DNA of 64,000 bases from Terriglobia bacterium (GCA_020073525.1 JAIQFA010000021.1:1-64000), one strand, 5' to 3'; counted from the stretch's first letter, positions 9,162 through 23,538 are shown. Notes: generated by a model from the sequence alone, not told the origin. Program-made: numbers and translations.

Positions 9162-9485
9162 ATGAGCAAGAAGGGATATGAAAGCGACGGCCGAAGCGCG
9201 TTCAAGGATCTTACCGCTCGAAACGCGGACGAGCACTTCATCAAGGCGCAGCTGGTTTGCAAGATTGACGCACTCCTGAAAGAGCGCGCCCTGAAACAGG
9301 TCGAGGCGGCCGATCTTTTCGGAATTCGACAACCCGATGTTTCCAAGATGCTGCGAGGCGAGTTGCGGCAGTTTTCGGTAGAACGTCTTCTGCGTTTTCT
9401 CGTGGCGCTCGATCAGGATGTGGAGATTCTGGTGAAGCCTCACCGTGATTCGAAAAATGGGCCAGCGCTACAAGTTTCTGAATAA
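9162..9485 (+). CDS. XRE-family HTH protein (HigA2/antitoxin-like)
   Basis: A 107-residue protein with a HTH_37/XRE domain: KIDALLKERALKQVEAADLFGIRQPDVSKMLRGELRQFSVERLLRFLVALDQDVEILVKP. Such proteins are usually the DNA-binding antitoxin of RelE/HigB-like modules, with the toxin gene normally just upstream. Here the 130 bases upstream hold only a hairpin and a promoter, so no partner toxin is present. It may be a solitary regulator left from a toxin-antitoxin pair. The start ATG at 9162 follows a purine-rich GAGGACAGCC. Confidence 0.85.
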   Translation: MSKKGYESDGRSAFKDLTARNADEHFIKAQLVCKIDALLKERALKQVEAADLFGIRQPDVSKMLRGELRQFSVERLLRFLVALDQDVEILVKPHRDSKNGPALQVSE

Positions 9486-9500
9486 AGAATCAGCCTTTCT

Positions 9501-11645
9501 GTGAGCGAAGTCGTTACCATTCCGGAAAGCATTACTCAGTGGCCCGATCCGCCGCGCCTGCTGGTGGAGTGGTCGTCACCGTGGGAAGAGTTCAAGTCCG
9601 CTTTGCGTCCGGCGCTCGCCCGCCCTCCGAAGGCCTTGGCCGGAGAAGCGCCCATTGGCATCTTCCCGTATCGGGGAATGCTCGCCTGCTGGCTGCTGGA
9701 ATGCCTGCTGCTAATCGCGATCATCGTGCTCCCCGAGCGCTTCGTGAGTCTTCGGATCCCTGCTCCTCCCACTCACCCGCAATACGACGTCATTTATTAC
9801 TCCGCCGAGGAACTGCCGCAAACGCAAGACCGAGGCGGCGCCGAGGCGGGCAAGTCCGGACGCGCCGGGGGCCAGCAAGCCCACCACCGTACCCAGACCA
9901 TCCGCGTGGCACGAGGCGAGCAGCCCCGCGAGAAAGTTGTCGACGCTCCCAAGATCAATTTGCCGCATTCCGATTCCGCGGTCGCCAACCTGTTGGCCTT
10001 CAAAGCGAATCCCGGACCGCCGCCCGCCGAGGGCCTGCGTTCTACTCTAACGGCGCCGGTGCTGCCCGCGATGAGCGCGGTGCCGCCTTCGCCGGAATTG
10101 AATTCATCGGCCAGCCGCACTCCAAGTAGCTTGACGACCAACATCGTGCCTCCCGCGCCCGAAGTTTCGCACGCCAGCACGCGCACTTCGCCGACGTTGA
10201 GCTCGACGATTGTGCCGCCGTCGCCGAATGTCTCACGAGATCAGATGCGAACTGCAAACCCGCTCGCGCCGAATGTTGTCGCACCGGCTCCGCGAGACGC
10301 CCAGCGCGACATAGCGAGTTCCCGTGTCCCGCTGACGCAAACCGTCGATGTGGTTGCGCCACCGGTCTCCGCGCCCCCGCGTGATGTGTCGTCGACGCCC
10401 AAGCTGACGCTGCCCGCTCCCGCCATCGTGGCGCCGCCACCGTCACAGGTCAGCCGCGACCTCAATAGCTGGGGAAGCGCGGCTGCAGGCGACTTGCGGA
10501 CAACCCCGGTGCCTCCGCCACCCAGCGCATCCGGTGGCGGTTCACTGGCGAGATCCGGAGCCGGCGCTCTGACGCCGCAGGTGGTGCCTCCTCCGGCGAG
10601 CATCGGCGGCACGGGCTCGCAGCGAGGAAATGGCGGCCGCCCCGGTCAAGCCGCAGGTTCGCTCGTCGGCTCCGCTGACGTCGTGCCACCTCCGCCTGGC
10701 CTAGGCGGCGGCAAAGCTCTCGCCGGTAGCGGACGAGGCAACAAGGGAACGGGGGCGGGCGGTCCACTTGACTTGGGATCGTCGGTAGCGCCTCCGAGTA
10801 ACGCCGGAGGAAACGCTCCCGGCACAGGAGTCGTGGTCTCCAGCCAACCGGGAACCAAACCTGGCCTGCCGAACTCCACCGGCGGCGGAGCTCTCGCCAT
10901 GTCGCCGAGCGGCATGGCAAAAAGTGGGGTCGGTGGCAGCGGCGGCGGATCAGGAATCGGCAAAGGTAATGGTCCCGGCAGCGGATTACAGGGCGAAGGT
11001 TCGGGCGCGGGTAAAGAAGGCACTGGACGCGGCTCCGATCCCAACGCGCGTGGAGGCATCTCGCCGTATCCCGGGCCCGGTGGCTCGGGAACGGGCACCG
11101 TAGGCGCGCCCGCCGTGCCCGGCGTGTCGGTGCAAGGTGGCACAACCACCGTCAACCTGCCCAGTTTCGGAGCGCCCGGCGGCGATGCCCCATCGAACGG
11201 GCCTAGGCGCTCGTCGACCAACGCGCACAAAGGATCGGGAATCACGATCGAAGCGACTCCCCGCTCCGGTGGCGTGTTCAACTACTACGGGGTACTGAAA
11301 GGCGACCGCAATTATTCCATCTACATCGAGACCTCACTCGGTACAGCCGTAATGCAGTACGCCGACGCCGCGTCGGCCGCGCATCCTTCGTCCGAAGCCA
11401 TGAGCGCCCCTGAGCCCATGCGTAAGGATCTACCTGCTGGCTTGCGCCCGACGCGGGTGATCATTGCTTGCATCCTCGACCGCTCTGGAGAGCTTAAGGA
11501 CTTGAAGGTACTCGAGCCGGGCGCTGCCGAAACGACCTCAAAGATTCTGGTGGCTCTGCATAGCTGGAAATTTCGTCCGGTATTTCGGGGGAACGAGCCG
11601 GTCGAGGTGAATGCGATTTTGGGATTTGGGATCGATACGCGGTAG
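9501..11645 (+). CDS. TonB-like protein with long Pro-rich and Gly-rich linkers
   Basis: A 714-residue protein from GTG 9501. A cytoplasmic ~55-residue N-terminus precedes one membrane helix (GMLACWLLECLLLIAIIVL). Then come about six imperfect ~30-residue units ending in V-PP/AP-x-P-x-V-S (residues ~190-330), a ~230-residue Gly/Ser/Pro-rich section, and a C-terminal TonB-type domain (ptRVIIACILDRSGELKDLKVLEPG, LHSWKFRPVFRGNEPVEVNAILGFGI). It could span the periplasm and transmit energy or act as a structural tether. No exbB/exbD lies near. It starts 15 bases after the XRE gene, so the two are probably co-transcribed. The function is inferred from the C-terminal domain only. Confidence 0.75.
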   Translation: MSEVVTIPESITQWPDPPRLLVEWSSPWEEFKSALRPALARPPKALAGEAPIGIFPYRGMLACWLLECLLLIAIIVLPERFVSLRIPAPPTHPQYDVIYYSAEELPQTQDRGGAEAGKSGRAGGQQAHHRTQTIRVARGEQPREKVVDAPKINLPHSDSAVANLLAFKANPGPPPAEGLRSTLTAPVLPAMSAVPPSPELNSSASRTPSSLTTNIVPPAPEVSHASTRTSPTLSSTIVPPSPNVSRDQMRTANPLAPNVVAPAPRDAQRDIASSRVPLTQTVDVVAPPVSAPPRDVSSTPKLTLPAPAIVAPPPSQVSRDLNSWGSAAAGDLRTTPVPPPPSASGGGSLARSGAGALTPQVVPPPASIGGTGSQRGNGGRPGQAAGSLVGSADVVPPPPGLGGGKALAGSGRGNKGTGAGGPLDLGSSVAPPSNAGGNAPGTGVVVSSQPGTKPGLPNSTGGGALAMSPSGMAKSGVGGSGGGSGIGKGNGPGSGLQGEGSGAGKEGTGRGSDPNARGGISPYPGPGGSGTGTVGAPAVPGVSVQGGTTTVNLPSFGAPGGDAPSNGPRRSSTNAHKGSGITIEATPRSGGVFNYYGVLKGDRNYSIYIETSLGTAVMQYADAASAAHPSSEAMSAPEPMRKDLPAGLRPTRVIIACILDRSGELKDLKVLEPGAAETTSKILVALHSWKFRPVFRGNEPVEVNAILGFGIDTR

Positions 11646-11727
11646 CGTGAACCTTTCACCGCAGAGATCGCTGACGGCGCAGAGTAAACATCAGGAGGTA
11701 GATTCGAATCAGGAAAAAGTTGGGTTC

Positions 11728-11790
11728 GTATCAGGGCATCGCTTTAGCGATGCCGAACGCTCTGCAAAATCAGACGCCCCTTCAGGGGCT
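11728..11790 (-). repeat. Family A two-hairpin repeat, copy A1
   Basis: In inverted orientation: GTATCAG (11728-11734), then hairpin GGCATCGC-TTTA-GCGATGCC (11735-11754), about 20 bases, then hairpin GCCCC-TTCA-GGGGC (11775-11788). The same module, with different stem sequences but the same TRAAG-type loops and CTGATAC flank, recurs at 38751, 39909 and 51102. Confidence 0.75.
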
Positions 11791-11804
11791 GGGCATCGAC
11801 CAAC

Positions 11805-12788
11805 TCAGTATCCTTTTCTCTTGTCCACTATCGCCAGCAGCGAGTCCCCTTTCAAATAACGCCGTAGATTTTCCGAGAACAGCGTGTAGTGGCGCTCCCA
11901 CAACTTGTCGGTCAGTGCGGCAGTGTGGGGAGTGATCAGCAGATTGGGCACATCCCACAACGGTGAGTCGGCGGGGAGAGGCTCCTTCGGAAATACGTCC
12001 AGCGCGGCGCCGCCAATCTTCTTCTCGCGCACGGCGACGGCGAGCGTGGATTCATCTACCAATGGACCGCGACCTACGTTGATCAAACAGGCTTCCGGCT
12101 TCATGAGCGCGAGACGTGCGGCATTGGCAATCGCCTTCGTGCTGGCCGTAACCGGAGTTGCCAGCACGATGTAGTCGGCTTGCCGAAAGACCTCATCGAT
12201 TTGTGCCGGAGCGAAGATAGCGTCCGCGCCTTCACTTCCCTTCTCCGGATGTTCACGCACCGCGATGACCCGCATGCCGAGTGCTTTTGCGCTCTTCACC
12301 ACCGGACGTCCGATGCTGCCGAGGCCCACCATGCCCAGGGTTGCGCCGGAAACTTCGCGCACTCGAGGCAATTCATCCCAAAGGATCTGCTGCCCCCAAA
12401 CGTGCTTCTCCTGCAAGCGCACCGAGCCTGGAATCTTCTTGGCCAACGCAAAGATGAGTGCGATGACGTGCTCCGCCACGACCGGTCCGTGCACCTCGCG
12501 CGCGTTGGTGAGAATAATGTCGCTGTTAACGAGCTCCGGGAAGATCAACTGGTGGACGGCGGCCGCTGGAGAATGGATCCAGCGTAATTTCTTCGCCTCC
12601 ACAATCTGCTGCGGGCGAACCGACCATGCGATGACGATTTCAGCATCGACGATTTCCTCATCCATGCGCTTGTAGTCTGGCAGATGAACAACCTGGACGC
12701 GCGGGAATTCCTGCTGCAGTCGTATCGGGAACCAACTCGGTGCGTTCCATTGATCAAATGGGTGGTGGACGCAGATGAGTAGTTTCAT
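11805..12788 (-). CDS. D-2-hydroxyacid dehydrogenase family protein
   Basis: A 327-residue NAD(P)-dependent D-isomer-specific 2-hydroxyacid dehydrogenase. It shows the Rossmann motif GLGSIGRPV, catalytic Arg in NVGRGPLVDE, Glu in DVFPKEPLPADSPLW and His in ITPHTA. The substrate cannot be told from sequence; phosphoglycerate, glyoxylate and similar 2-oxoacids are all possible. ATG 12788 is chosen over a TTG nine bases upstream. It lies downstream of gpmI on the same strand, separated by an inverted repeat. Confidence 0.9.
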   Translation of the reverse strand: MKLLICVHHPFDQWNAPSWFPIRLQQEFPRVQVVHLPDYKRMDEEIVDAEIVIAWSVRPQQIVEAKKLRWIHSPAAAVHQLIFPELVNSDIILTNAREVHGPVVAEHVIALIFALAKKIPGSVRLQEKHVWGQQILWDELPRVREVSGATLGMVGLGSIGRPVVKSAKALGMRVIAVREHPEKGSEGADAIFAPAQIDEVFRQADYIVLATPVTASTKAIANAARLALMKPEACLINVGRGPLVDESTLAVAVREKKIGGAALDVFPKEPLPADSPLWDVPNLLITPHTAALTDKLWERHYTLFSENLRRYLKGDSLLAIVDKRKGY

Positions 12789-12803
12789 GGAAATCAAAAC
12801 CTC

Positions 12804-12880
12804 TAACCACGGGGGGGGGCACAGAGAAGCACGGGGGACAGCATGCTCTCCTCCGTGCTTCTCTGTGCCCCCTGTGGTTA
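12804..12880. repeat. Family C long inverted repeat, copy C1
   Basis: TAACCAC-G9-CACAGAGAAGCACGGGGGA is followed after a short spacer by its near-complement TCCTCCGTGCTTCTCTGTGCC-CCCTGTGGTTA, a ~30-bp stem. The right end (TTA, 12878-12880) is the stop codon of gpmI on the minus strand. Related copies are at 17764, 33283 (half) and 47264. Confidence 0.8.
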
Positions 12881-14485
12881 ACGCCTTTTTGTCCGCAGAT
12901 CCGAACCTGTCATCTCTTTCGGCTCGCTGATGCCCAGCATACCGAGGATCGTCGGCGAAATGTCTCTCAGCGATCCGTTCGGCTTCAGCGTGTATTGCTT
13001 CGCGTCTTCGGCGATTACGATGAACGGCACAGGATTCGTCGTGTGCGCGGTGTGCGGGCCGCCGGTTGCCGGGTCGATCATCATCTCGGCATTACCGTGA
13101 TCAGCGGTGACCAGCATGGCTCCGCCTTTGGCGCGCACCGCTTTCTCAATCTCTCCGAGGCAGGCATCAACGGTCTCGACCGCTTTGACTGTCGGCTCGA
13201 GTTTCCCCGAGTGTCCGACCATGTCGGCATTGGCAAAGTTGACGATCATCACATCGAAGGTGCCGTCCTTGGTGGCTTTAACCACGGCCTCGGCAATGCC
13301 GGCGGCGCTCATCTCCGGCTTCAGATCATAGGTTGCAACCTTCGGCGACTGCACCAGCACGCGATCTTCTCCCGGGAAGGGCGTTTCCACGCCGCCATTG
13401 AAGAAGTACGTGACATGCGCATATTTCTCCGTCTCCGCCACGCGCAGGTTGCGCAGGTTCATCCCGCCCATGACATTGGCCAGGATGTTCGCCATCGACT
13501 CCGGTGGAATCACCACCGGCAAATTAAAGTTCTTGTCGTACTGCGTCATGCAAACGTATTTTAGGTTCTTCGGGGCGCGGTCGCGCGGGAGAGTCGCGTC
13601 GAGATCGGCAGCGCCCGGTAAATCGCTGCCGCCCTTCTCGTTCAGCCCGCTGTTGCGGCACAAGGCACGCGTGATCTGGCGCACGCGATCGGCGCGGAAG
13701 TTAAAGCAGATGCAGGAATCATCGTCGCCGATCTTCGAAACCGGCTCGCCGCGATTGTCGGTGCAGACGAAGGGCACCACGAATTCGTCGGTCACACCCT
13801 TGTTGTAGGACTCCTTCATGCCCTGCACGGCGTCGGCGTAGGTGCCTCCCTCGGCTTTGCCATCAACCATCGCGCTATAGGCCTTGGCAATGCGCTCCCA
13901 GCGGCGGTCGCGGTCCATGGCGTAGTAACGGCCATTGACGGTGGCGATCTTGCCGGAATTGTACTCGCGCATCTTCTGCTGCAGTTGTTCGAGATAGCCG
14001 GCGCCATTGGTCGGCAGCGTGTCGCGGCCATCCATGAACGCGTGCACGAAGACGCGATCGACTCCCTGCTGCTTGGCCATTTTCAGAAGCGCGTGCAAAT
14101 GATCCTGGCGAGAATGCACGCCGCCGTCCGAGACGAGCCCAAACAGGTGCAGTTTGCGGCCGCTGGTGCGGGCATTCTTCATCACTTCGACGAGTACTGG
14201 ATGAGAAAAGAATTCGCCGTTCTGGATCATCAGATCGATGCGCGTGATGTCCATGTGCACGATGCGACCGGCGCCCATATTCAGATGGCCGACTTCGCTG
14301 TTGCCCATTTGGCCTTCGGGCAAGCCAACAAAAGGCCCGCTGGTATGGATCAGCGTGTTGGGATACTCGCGCAGCAGCCGGTCGTAGGTTGGTTTGCGCG
14401 CGAGCGCGATGGCATTGGCTTTGCTTTCGGCTCGGTATCCCCAGCCGTCGAGAATGATGAGGATGAGAGGTTTGGGATGAGGCAT
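12878..14485 (-). CDS. gpmI: 2,3-bisphosphoglycerate-independent phosphoglycerate mutase
   Basis: A 535-residue iPGM interconverting 3- and 2-phosphoglycerate in glycolysis, a cytoplasmic Mn-dependent enzyme of the alkaline phosphatase superfamily. It shows the metal-site start [10 protein letters not shown], the phospho-Ser loop [31 protein letters not shown], the C-terminal metal ligands [11 protein letters not shown] and GGPHTAHT. The length is slightly above the usual ~510-515. The next glycolytic enzyme, enolase, is encoded ~1.2 kb away on the same strand, with a TA module and a DinB-like gene in between. Confidence 0.97.
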   Translation of the reverse strand: MPHPKPLILIILDGWGYRAESKANAIALARKPTYDRLLREYPNTLIHTSGPFVGLPEGQMGNSEVGHLNMGAGRIVHMDITRIDLMIQNGEFFSHPVLVEVMKNARTSGRKLHLFGLVSDGGVHSRQDHLHALLKMAKQQGVDRVFVHAFMDGRDTLPTNGAGYLEQLQQKMREYNSGKIATVNGRYYAMDRDRRWERIAKAYSAMVDGKAEGGTYADAVQGMKESYNKGVTDEFVVPFVCTDNRGEPVSKIGDDDSCICFNFRADRVRQITRALCRNSGLNEKGGSDLPGAADLDATLPRDRAPKNLKYVCMTQYDKNFNLPVVIPPESMANILANVMGGMNLRNLRVAETEKYAHVTYFFNGGVETPFPGEDRVLVQSPKVATYDLKPEMSAAGIAEAVVKATKDGTFDVMIVNFANADMVGHSGKLEPTVKAVETVDACLGEIEKAVRAKGGAMLVTADHGNAEMMIDPATGGPHTAHTTNPVPFIVIAEDAKQYTLKPNGSLRDISPTILGMLGISEPKEMTGSDLRTKRR

Positions 14486-14578
14486 AAGATCGCTTTTGGC
14501 TCCTGGCTATTAGCTTTCAGAGAATTCTTTTCCGTAGAGGAAAGCTGACCTCGATTGGTCTGGTGGATTGTTCCTCGA

Positions 14579-14827
14579 TCACCGTTCGAACAACTCCTCT
14601 GCAATTTGCGACCGGTCTTTTTCGAGATACTTCGCGACCGCTGAGACGATCGCGTTGAGCGTTCCCAGTTTCAGCGTTTTGTGGCCTAGAACGGTCACTT
14701 GATGAGGGACACCGTGAAGGTTTGACTTCAGGCGAATGTGACTTCCTGTCTGCCTAATCACTTCATATCCGTAACGGTGAAGCATCTTCGCCAACTCGTG
14801 ACCTGAGAGATCACGAGGCAACCTCAA
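14579..14827 (-). CDS. hicA: HicA-like toxin (mRNA interferase)
   Basis: An 82-residue HicA/YcfA protein: RLPRDLSGHELAKMLHRYGY, then the catalytic region RQTGSHIRLK with the family His, and LGHKTLKLGTLNAIVSAVAKYL. HicA proteins are dsRNA-binding-fold ribonucleases that cleave mRNA. The start is taken as TTG 14827, giving the canonical (M)RLPRDLSG N-terminus; the TTG overlaps the upstream antitoxin's TGA as TTGA. The weak start codon and overlap would keep toxin output below antitoxin. Confidence 0.88.
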   Translation of the reverse strand: MRLPRDLSGHELAKMLHRYGYEVIRQTGSHIRLKSNLHGVPHQVTVLGHKTLKLGTLNAIVSAVAKYLEKDRSQIAEELFER

Positions 14828-15036
14828 GCGGGTATGACCTCGTCCTTCACAGTGTGCAAACGGATTACCGCCGGAACCGAACCCTCTTCGAAATGGCACC
14901 GGACGGCGTCTCGAACCATTTCCCGAAGTTCTTCCATGCTCTCGGCTTGGGTGAAAATATCGTAGCCGAGAGCGCGAGCTTCGAACCCGCCCTCAGGCGA
15001 CTCTTGCACAGAGAAAATAATCTCAGACTGTGGCAT
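14824..15036 (-). CDS. hicB: HicB-like antitoxin (UPF0150)
   Basis: A 70-residue protein with the partial RNase H-like HicB fold: IFSVQESPEGGFEARALGYDIFTQAESMEELREMVRDAVRCHF. It lacks a C-terminal DNA-binding domain, so regulation probably needs another site. The gene precedes the toxin (reverse of the classical hicAB order) and overlaps it by four bases. The family neutralises HicA by direct binding. Confidence 0.85.
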   Translation of the reverse strand: MPQSEIIFSVQESPEGGFEARALGYDIFTQAESMEELREMVRDAVRCHFEEGSVPAVIRLHTVKDEVIPA

Positions 15037-15143
15037 ATGCCTGGCAAGGATTATACCCTGCCCACTTTCCTACTGGCGGAACCTGGTAAATGTGTTGCTG
15101 GAATTGAGAAGCCGGATCTTATAATCGACGTCGTGGAGAAACC

Positions 15144-15647
15144 ATGCCGATCAGCGAACTTTTACTGACTGAATTCGACGCCGAGATGCAAAAGACGCGC
15201 GAGACTTTGGAACGCCTCCCGATCGACAAGAAAGACTTTGCGCCTCATCCCAAGTCCATGCCACTAGGCAAGCTCGCGCCGCACGTCGCGGAACTTGCTG
15301 GGTTCGGCCTCACCATACTGACTACTCCAGAATTGGATTTTTCCACCGGCGGGACAACGCGACCGAAATTCGAGTCCGCCGAGCAACTCGTTAAGGCTTT
15401 CGACGAAGGCGCTGCCAAGGCTCGCGCTGCGCTCAAGAACACACCAGATGAAGCCTGGACACAGAACTGGAAGCTGAGCTTTCAGGGTAAGCCCATCTTT
15501 AGCGGCTCGCGCTTTCTTGCCTATCGGCAAATGTTCCTCAATCACCTAGTACATCACCGCGCTCAGCTCGGCGTGTACCTGCGATTGAATGAGAAGCCCG
15601 TGCCAGCAACCTACGGGCCTTCGGCGGACGACACGATGGGGTTTTAG
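15144..15647 (+). CDS. DinB/DUF1993-like four-helix protein
   Basis: A 167-residue protein with the DinB-type four-helix pattern and metal-binding His positions: a first His in KLAPHVAELAGFG and a pair in FLNHLVHHRAQLGVYLRLN. Members are metal-dependent enzymes such as thiol-dependent transferases; some use bacillithiol, whose synthesis gene (bshC-like) occurs at 24996-26630. The specific reaction is unknown. Transcribed opposite to its neighbours, with its start near position 15144 after GGAGAAACC. Confidence 0.85.
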   Translation: MPISELLLTEFDAEMQKTRETLERLPIDKKDFAPHPKSMPLGKLAPHVAELAGFGLTILTTPELDFSTGGTTRPKFESAEQLVKAFDEGAAKARAALKNTPDEAWTQNWKLSFQGKPIFSGSRFLAYRQMFLNHLVHHRAQLGVYLRLNEKPVPATYGPSADDTMGF

Positions 15648-15677
15648 CTCTTAGCTCTTACGTTCTGGAGCAGGCGG

Positions 15678-20863
<5,186 letters not shown>

Positions 20864-20965
20864 GGCTCCCGATTCCACTTAATACATCGGCAAATTCTGA
20901 GTTTAATTCATTCGGCTTCCCTAGCAAGCTGCGGAAAAACCCTATCTCGGCGTGATCTTGGGTGG

Positions 20966-21019
20966 CGCAGCGGTTCACCGCTGCGATAACCGAATTGTTT
21001 TGAGCGCGGCTTGAGCCGC
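20966..21019. repeat. Two-hairpin intergenic repeat
   Basis: CGCAGCGGT-TC-ACCGCTGCG (20966-20985) is a perfect 9-bp stem, followed after 20 bases by GCGGC-TTGA-GCCGC (21006-21019). It lies in the divergent space between the GH57 and penicillin acylase genes. The geometry is like family A but the loop and flank sequences differ. Confidence 0.6.
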
Positions 21020-21079
21020 TGAGGTGACAATTCTCGCCCGGAAACAGCTGGCATTCTCCGGCATTACAATGGGTCTCCC

Positions 21080-23428
21080 ATGAAAAGCATGCGCTGGCTG
21101 ATCCTTCTCCTTCCCCTTTGCGGTTTCGCCCAGCCTGGTCCGAACAAAGATCTCGCGCCTGCCGCGCACAAGGCCTTGGCCATCGTGTCCGGTGAGTCGC
21201 ACGTCAAGGGACTTGAGCGCCCCGTCAATGTTCTGCGAGATCGTTGGGGAGTGGCCCACATTTACGCGGAGAACCAGCACGACCTGTTCTTTGCCCAAGG
21301 CGTAGTTGACGCTCAGGATCGCCTTTTCCAAATGGAACTCTGGAAACGCGCCGGACAGGGACGGCTTGCCGAAATTCTTGGGCCTTCCGCGCTGGCGCGC
21401 GATGTAAATGCCCGCGCGCTGCGCTATCGCGGCAACCTGCAAGCGGAATATGAAAGTTACTCGCCCGACACCAAGACCATCCTGACGGCATTTACCGACG
21501 GCATCGACGCTTACATCGCCAGCCTGACCGCTCCGGGCGGCCCCGGCTTGCCCATCGAGTTTCAACTGGCTGGATTTTCACCCGACGCATGGCATCCGGA
21601 AGACTGTCTGAACCGCATGGCCGCGTTTTCCATGACCGGAAACGCCTTCAGTGAACTCGAACACGCCCAGGCGCTCGCGGAACTTGGCGCGGAAAAAACT
21701 TCGAAGCTGTTCGACTTCGATCCCGCCATTGCGCTTGATCCCGCTCCTGGCCTCGAGCTCGTTGGACTCTCACCTGATCTGCTGAAGGATCTTGTCGGGA
21801 GCGACCGGCGCATCGAGTTCCCGGCGCACTCCCTCGAAGGAAGCAACAACTGGACCATCTCCGGCGCGCTCACTGCCACCGGCAAGCCGCTCTTGGCCAA
21901 TGATCCTCACCGCGTGATTGGTCTGCCCTCGTTGCGCTACATGGTCCACCTCGTCGCTCCCGGATGGAACGTGATTGGAGCGGGTGAACCCGGCCTTCCC
22001 GGCGTGGCACTCGGCCACAACGAACACATTGCCTGGGGATTCACCATCTTCGGCCTCGACCAGCAAGACCTCTACGTCGAAGAACTCAATCCCGCCAACC
22101 CCTTCGAGTACAAGACGGAGGCTGGATGGAAAAGCATGGAAGCGCGAAAAGAAGTATTTTTTGTCAAAGGCGAGGCCCCGAAGGAAGTTGATCTGAAATT
22201 CACGCGTCACGGACCCGTGCTTTGGGAGGACGGCAAACGCGCACTCGCTTTGCGATGGGTTGGAAACGAGCCCGGGACGGCTGGGTACCTGGCATCGCTG
22301 GCCGTTGACCGCGCTGCAAATTGGGACCAGTTCGAAGCGGCGGTCGCACGTTGGAAGGTTCCTTCCGAAAACCTGGCATATGCCGATGACGCCGGCAACA
22401 TTGGCGAGCATTCTGCCGGACTGGCTCCCGTGCGCAACTGGACTGGGCTATTGCCAGTTCCCGGAAGCGGCAATTTCAACTGGACGGGGTTCGTCCCCAC
22501 GGCGGAGTTGCCACATTTTTTCAATCCGAAGGAAGGCTTCGTGGCCACCGCCAACCACAAGATGATTCCGGAGCACTATCCCTACAATGTCGGCTTCGAG
22601 TGGGCTCCGCCGTATCGGGTCACCCGCATCCGTTCCGTAATCGAAAGCGCAAAACAGGACCACCACAAACTGACCGTGGCCGACATGAAGTCGTTGCAGA
22701 ACGACATCACTTCCCTCCCGGCACTAGAGTTTCAGAAGTTGGTGCGGTCGACCTCGCTCAAAGACGATCCTGCGCTCGCGGGCTTTCTGCGCTGGGATGG
22801 GCAACTCACGCGCGAATCAATGAACGCCGCTTTGTTTGAAGTCTGGTTCCAACAGATTTGCCTCACGCTCGGGAATCACTTTTCCAAAGAACACGGCGAA
22901 CGTTACGACGATCTGGAGCCCAACACGGTTCTGCGCATCCTGACAAATCCTGAGAAAGACCTCTTTGGCGACGATCCTGTGGTCGGCCGCGACCAGCTTC
23001 TGGTGGACTCGCTGCGATCCGCGCGCCAAAACGTCGCGAAGTTGCTGGGCTCCGATGCTTCGCAGTGGTCGTGGGGAAAGTTTCACACGGTCCACTTTCG
23101 CCACGCCGTCGACCAGCAGCCCGGCGCGAAAGACTTGTTCGATCTCGGTCCTTTGCCGCGTCCCGGTGACGAATACACGGTGAATGCCACCGGAACTAAT
23201 GGCGATTCTTGGGAGCAGGTTTCGGGCGCGAGCTATCGCGAGATTCTCGACACCGGCGACTGGGATCAATCAGTCGCCGTCAACACGCCCGGCCAGAGTG
23301 GCCAGCCGGGCAGTCCGCACTATTCTGACTTGATGCCGCTGTGGGACGCCGGTCGCTATTTTCCGCTACTCTATTCCCAGAAGGCGGTGGAGGGGGCAAC
23401 CACCGACCGGCTCGTGCTCGAACCTTAA
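21080..23428 (+). CDS. Penicillin acylase family amidase (Ntn hydrolase)
   Basis: A 782-residue periplasmic amidase. A signal peptide (MRWLILLLPLCGFAQ) precedes an alpha chain (DRWGVAHIYAENQHDLFFAQGVVDAQDRLFQME), a spacer, and the autocatalytic site LEGSNNW, whose Ser becomes the N-terminal nucleophile of the beta chain. Further family motifs are LLANDPH, GVALGHNEHIAWGFT and the late LPRPGDEYTVNATG. Members hydrolyse penicillins or acyl-homoserine lactones; the substrate cannot be read here. It stands alone, with a repeat just after its stop. Confidence 0.93.
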   Translation: MKSMRWLILLLPLCGFAQPGPNKDLAPAAHKALAIVSGESHVKGLERPVNVLRDRWGVAHIYAENQHDLFFAQGVVDAQDRLFQMELWKRAGQGRLAEILGPSALARDVNARALRYRGNLQAEYESYSPDTKTILTAFTDGIDAYIASLTAPGGPGLPIEFQLAGFSPDAWHPEDCLNRMAAFSMTGNAFSELEHAQALAELGAEKTSKLFDFDPAIALDPAPGLELVGLSPDLLKDLVGSDRRIEFPAHSLEGSNNWTISGALTATGKPLLANDPHRVIGLPSLRYMVHLVAPGWNVIGAGEPGLPGVALGHNEHIAWGFTIFGLDQQDLYVEELNPANPFEYKTEAGWKSMEARKEVFFVKGEAPKEVDLKFTRHGPVLWEDGKRALALRWVGNEPGTAGYLASLAVDRAANWDQFEAAVARWKVPSENLAYADDAGNIGEHSAGLAPVRNWTGLLPVPGSGNFNWTGFVPTAELPHFFNPKEGFVATANHKMIPEHYPYNVGFEWAPPYRVTRIRSVIESAKQDHHKLTVADMKSLQNDITSLPALEFQKLVRSTSLKDDPALAGFLRWDGQLTRESMNAALFEVWFQQICLTLGNHFSKEHGERYDDLEPNTVLRILTNPEKDLFGDDPVVGRDQLLVDSLRSARQNVAKLLGSDASQWSWGKFHTVHFRHAVDQQPGAKDLFDLGPLPRPGDEYTVNATGTNGDSWEQVSGASYREILDTGDWDQSVAVNTPGQSGQPGSPHYSDLMPLWDAGRYFPLLYSQKAVEGATTDRLVLEP

Positions 23429-23444
23429 AGCGCCCAACATTGCT

Positions 23445-23509
23445 GTAGAGACGCGGCTTACCGCGGCTCCCGCGGCGTCCAAAGGAGACGGGGCAAGCCC
23501 CGTCTCTAC
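23445..23509. repeat. Family B element, copy B1
   Basis: A 65-bp unit with terminal inverted repeats GTAGAGACG and CGTCTCTAC. Internal hairpins are GCGGC-TTA-CCGC (imperfect, with an extra CCGCGG) and GAGACGGGGC-AAG-CCCCGTCTC. Related units are at 24935, 29288 and, degraded, 44958. Confidence 0.8.
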
Positions 23510-23538
23510 GGCGAGATTTGTTTAGTTACGCGACTCTC

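Noticed and set aside
9162-9485. Complete toxin-antitoxin pair at the XRE gene
   Set aside because: No toxin frame fits upstream (9026-9161) and the downstream gene is the TonB-like protein; kept as a solitary regulator.
12811-12819. G9 run as a phase-variation tract of the dehydrogenase gene
   Set aside because: It lies upstream of the minus-strand start inside a structured repeat, not in the coding frame, and no promoter was seen around it.
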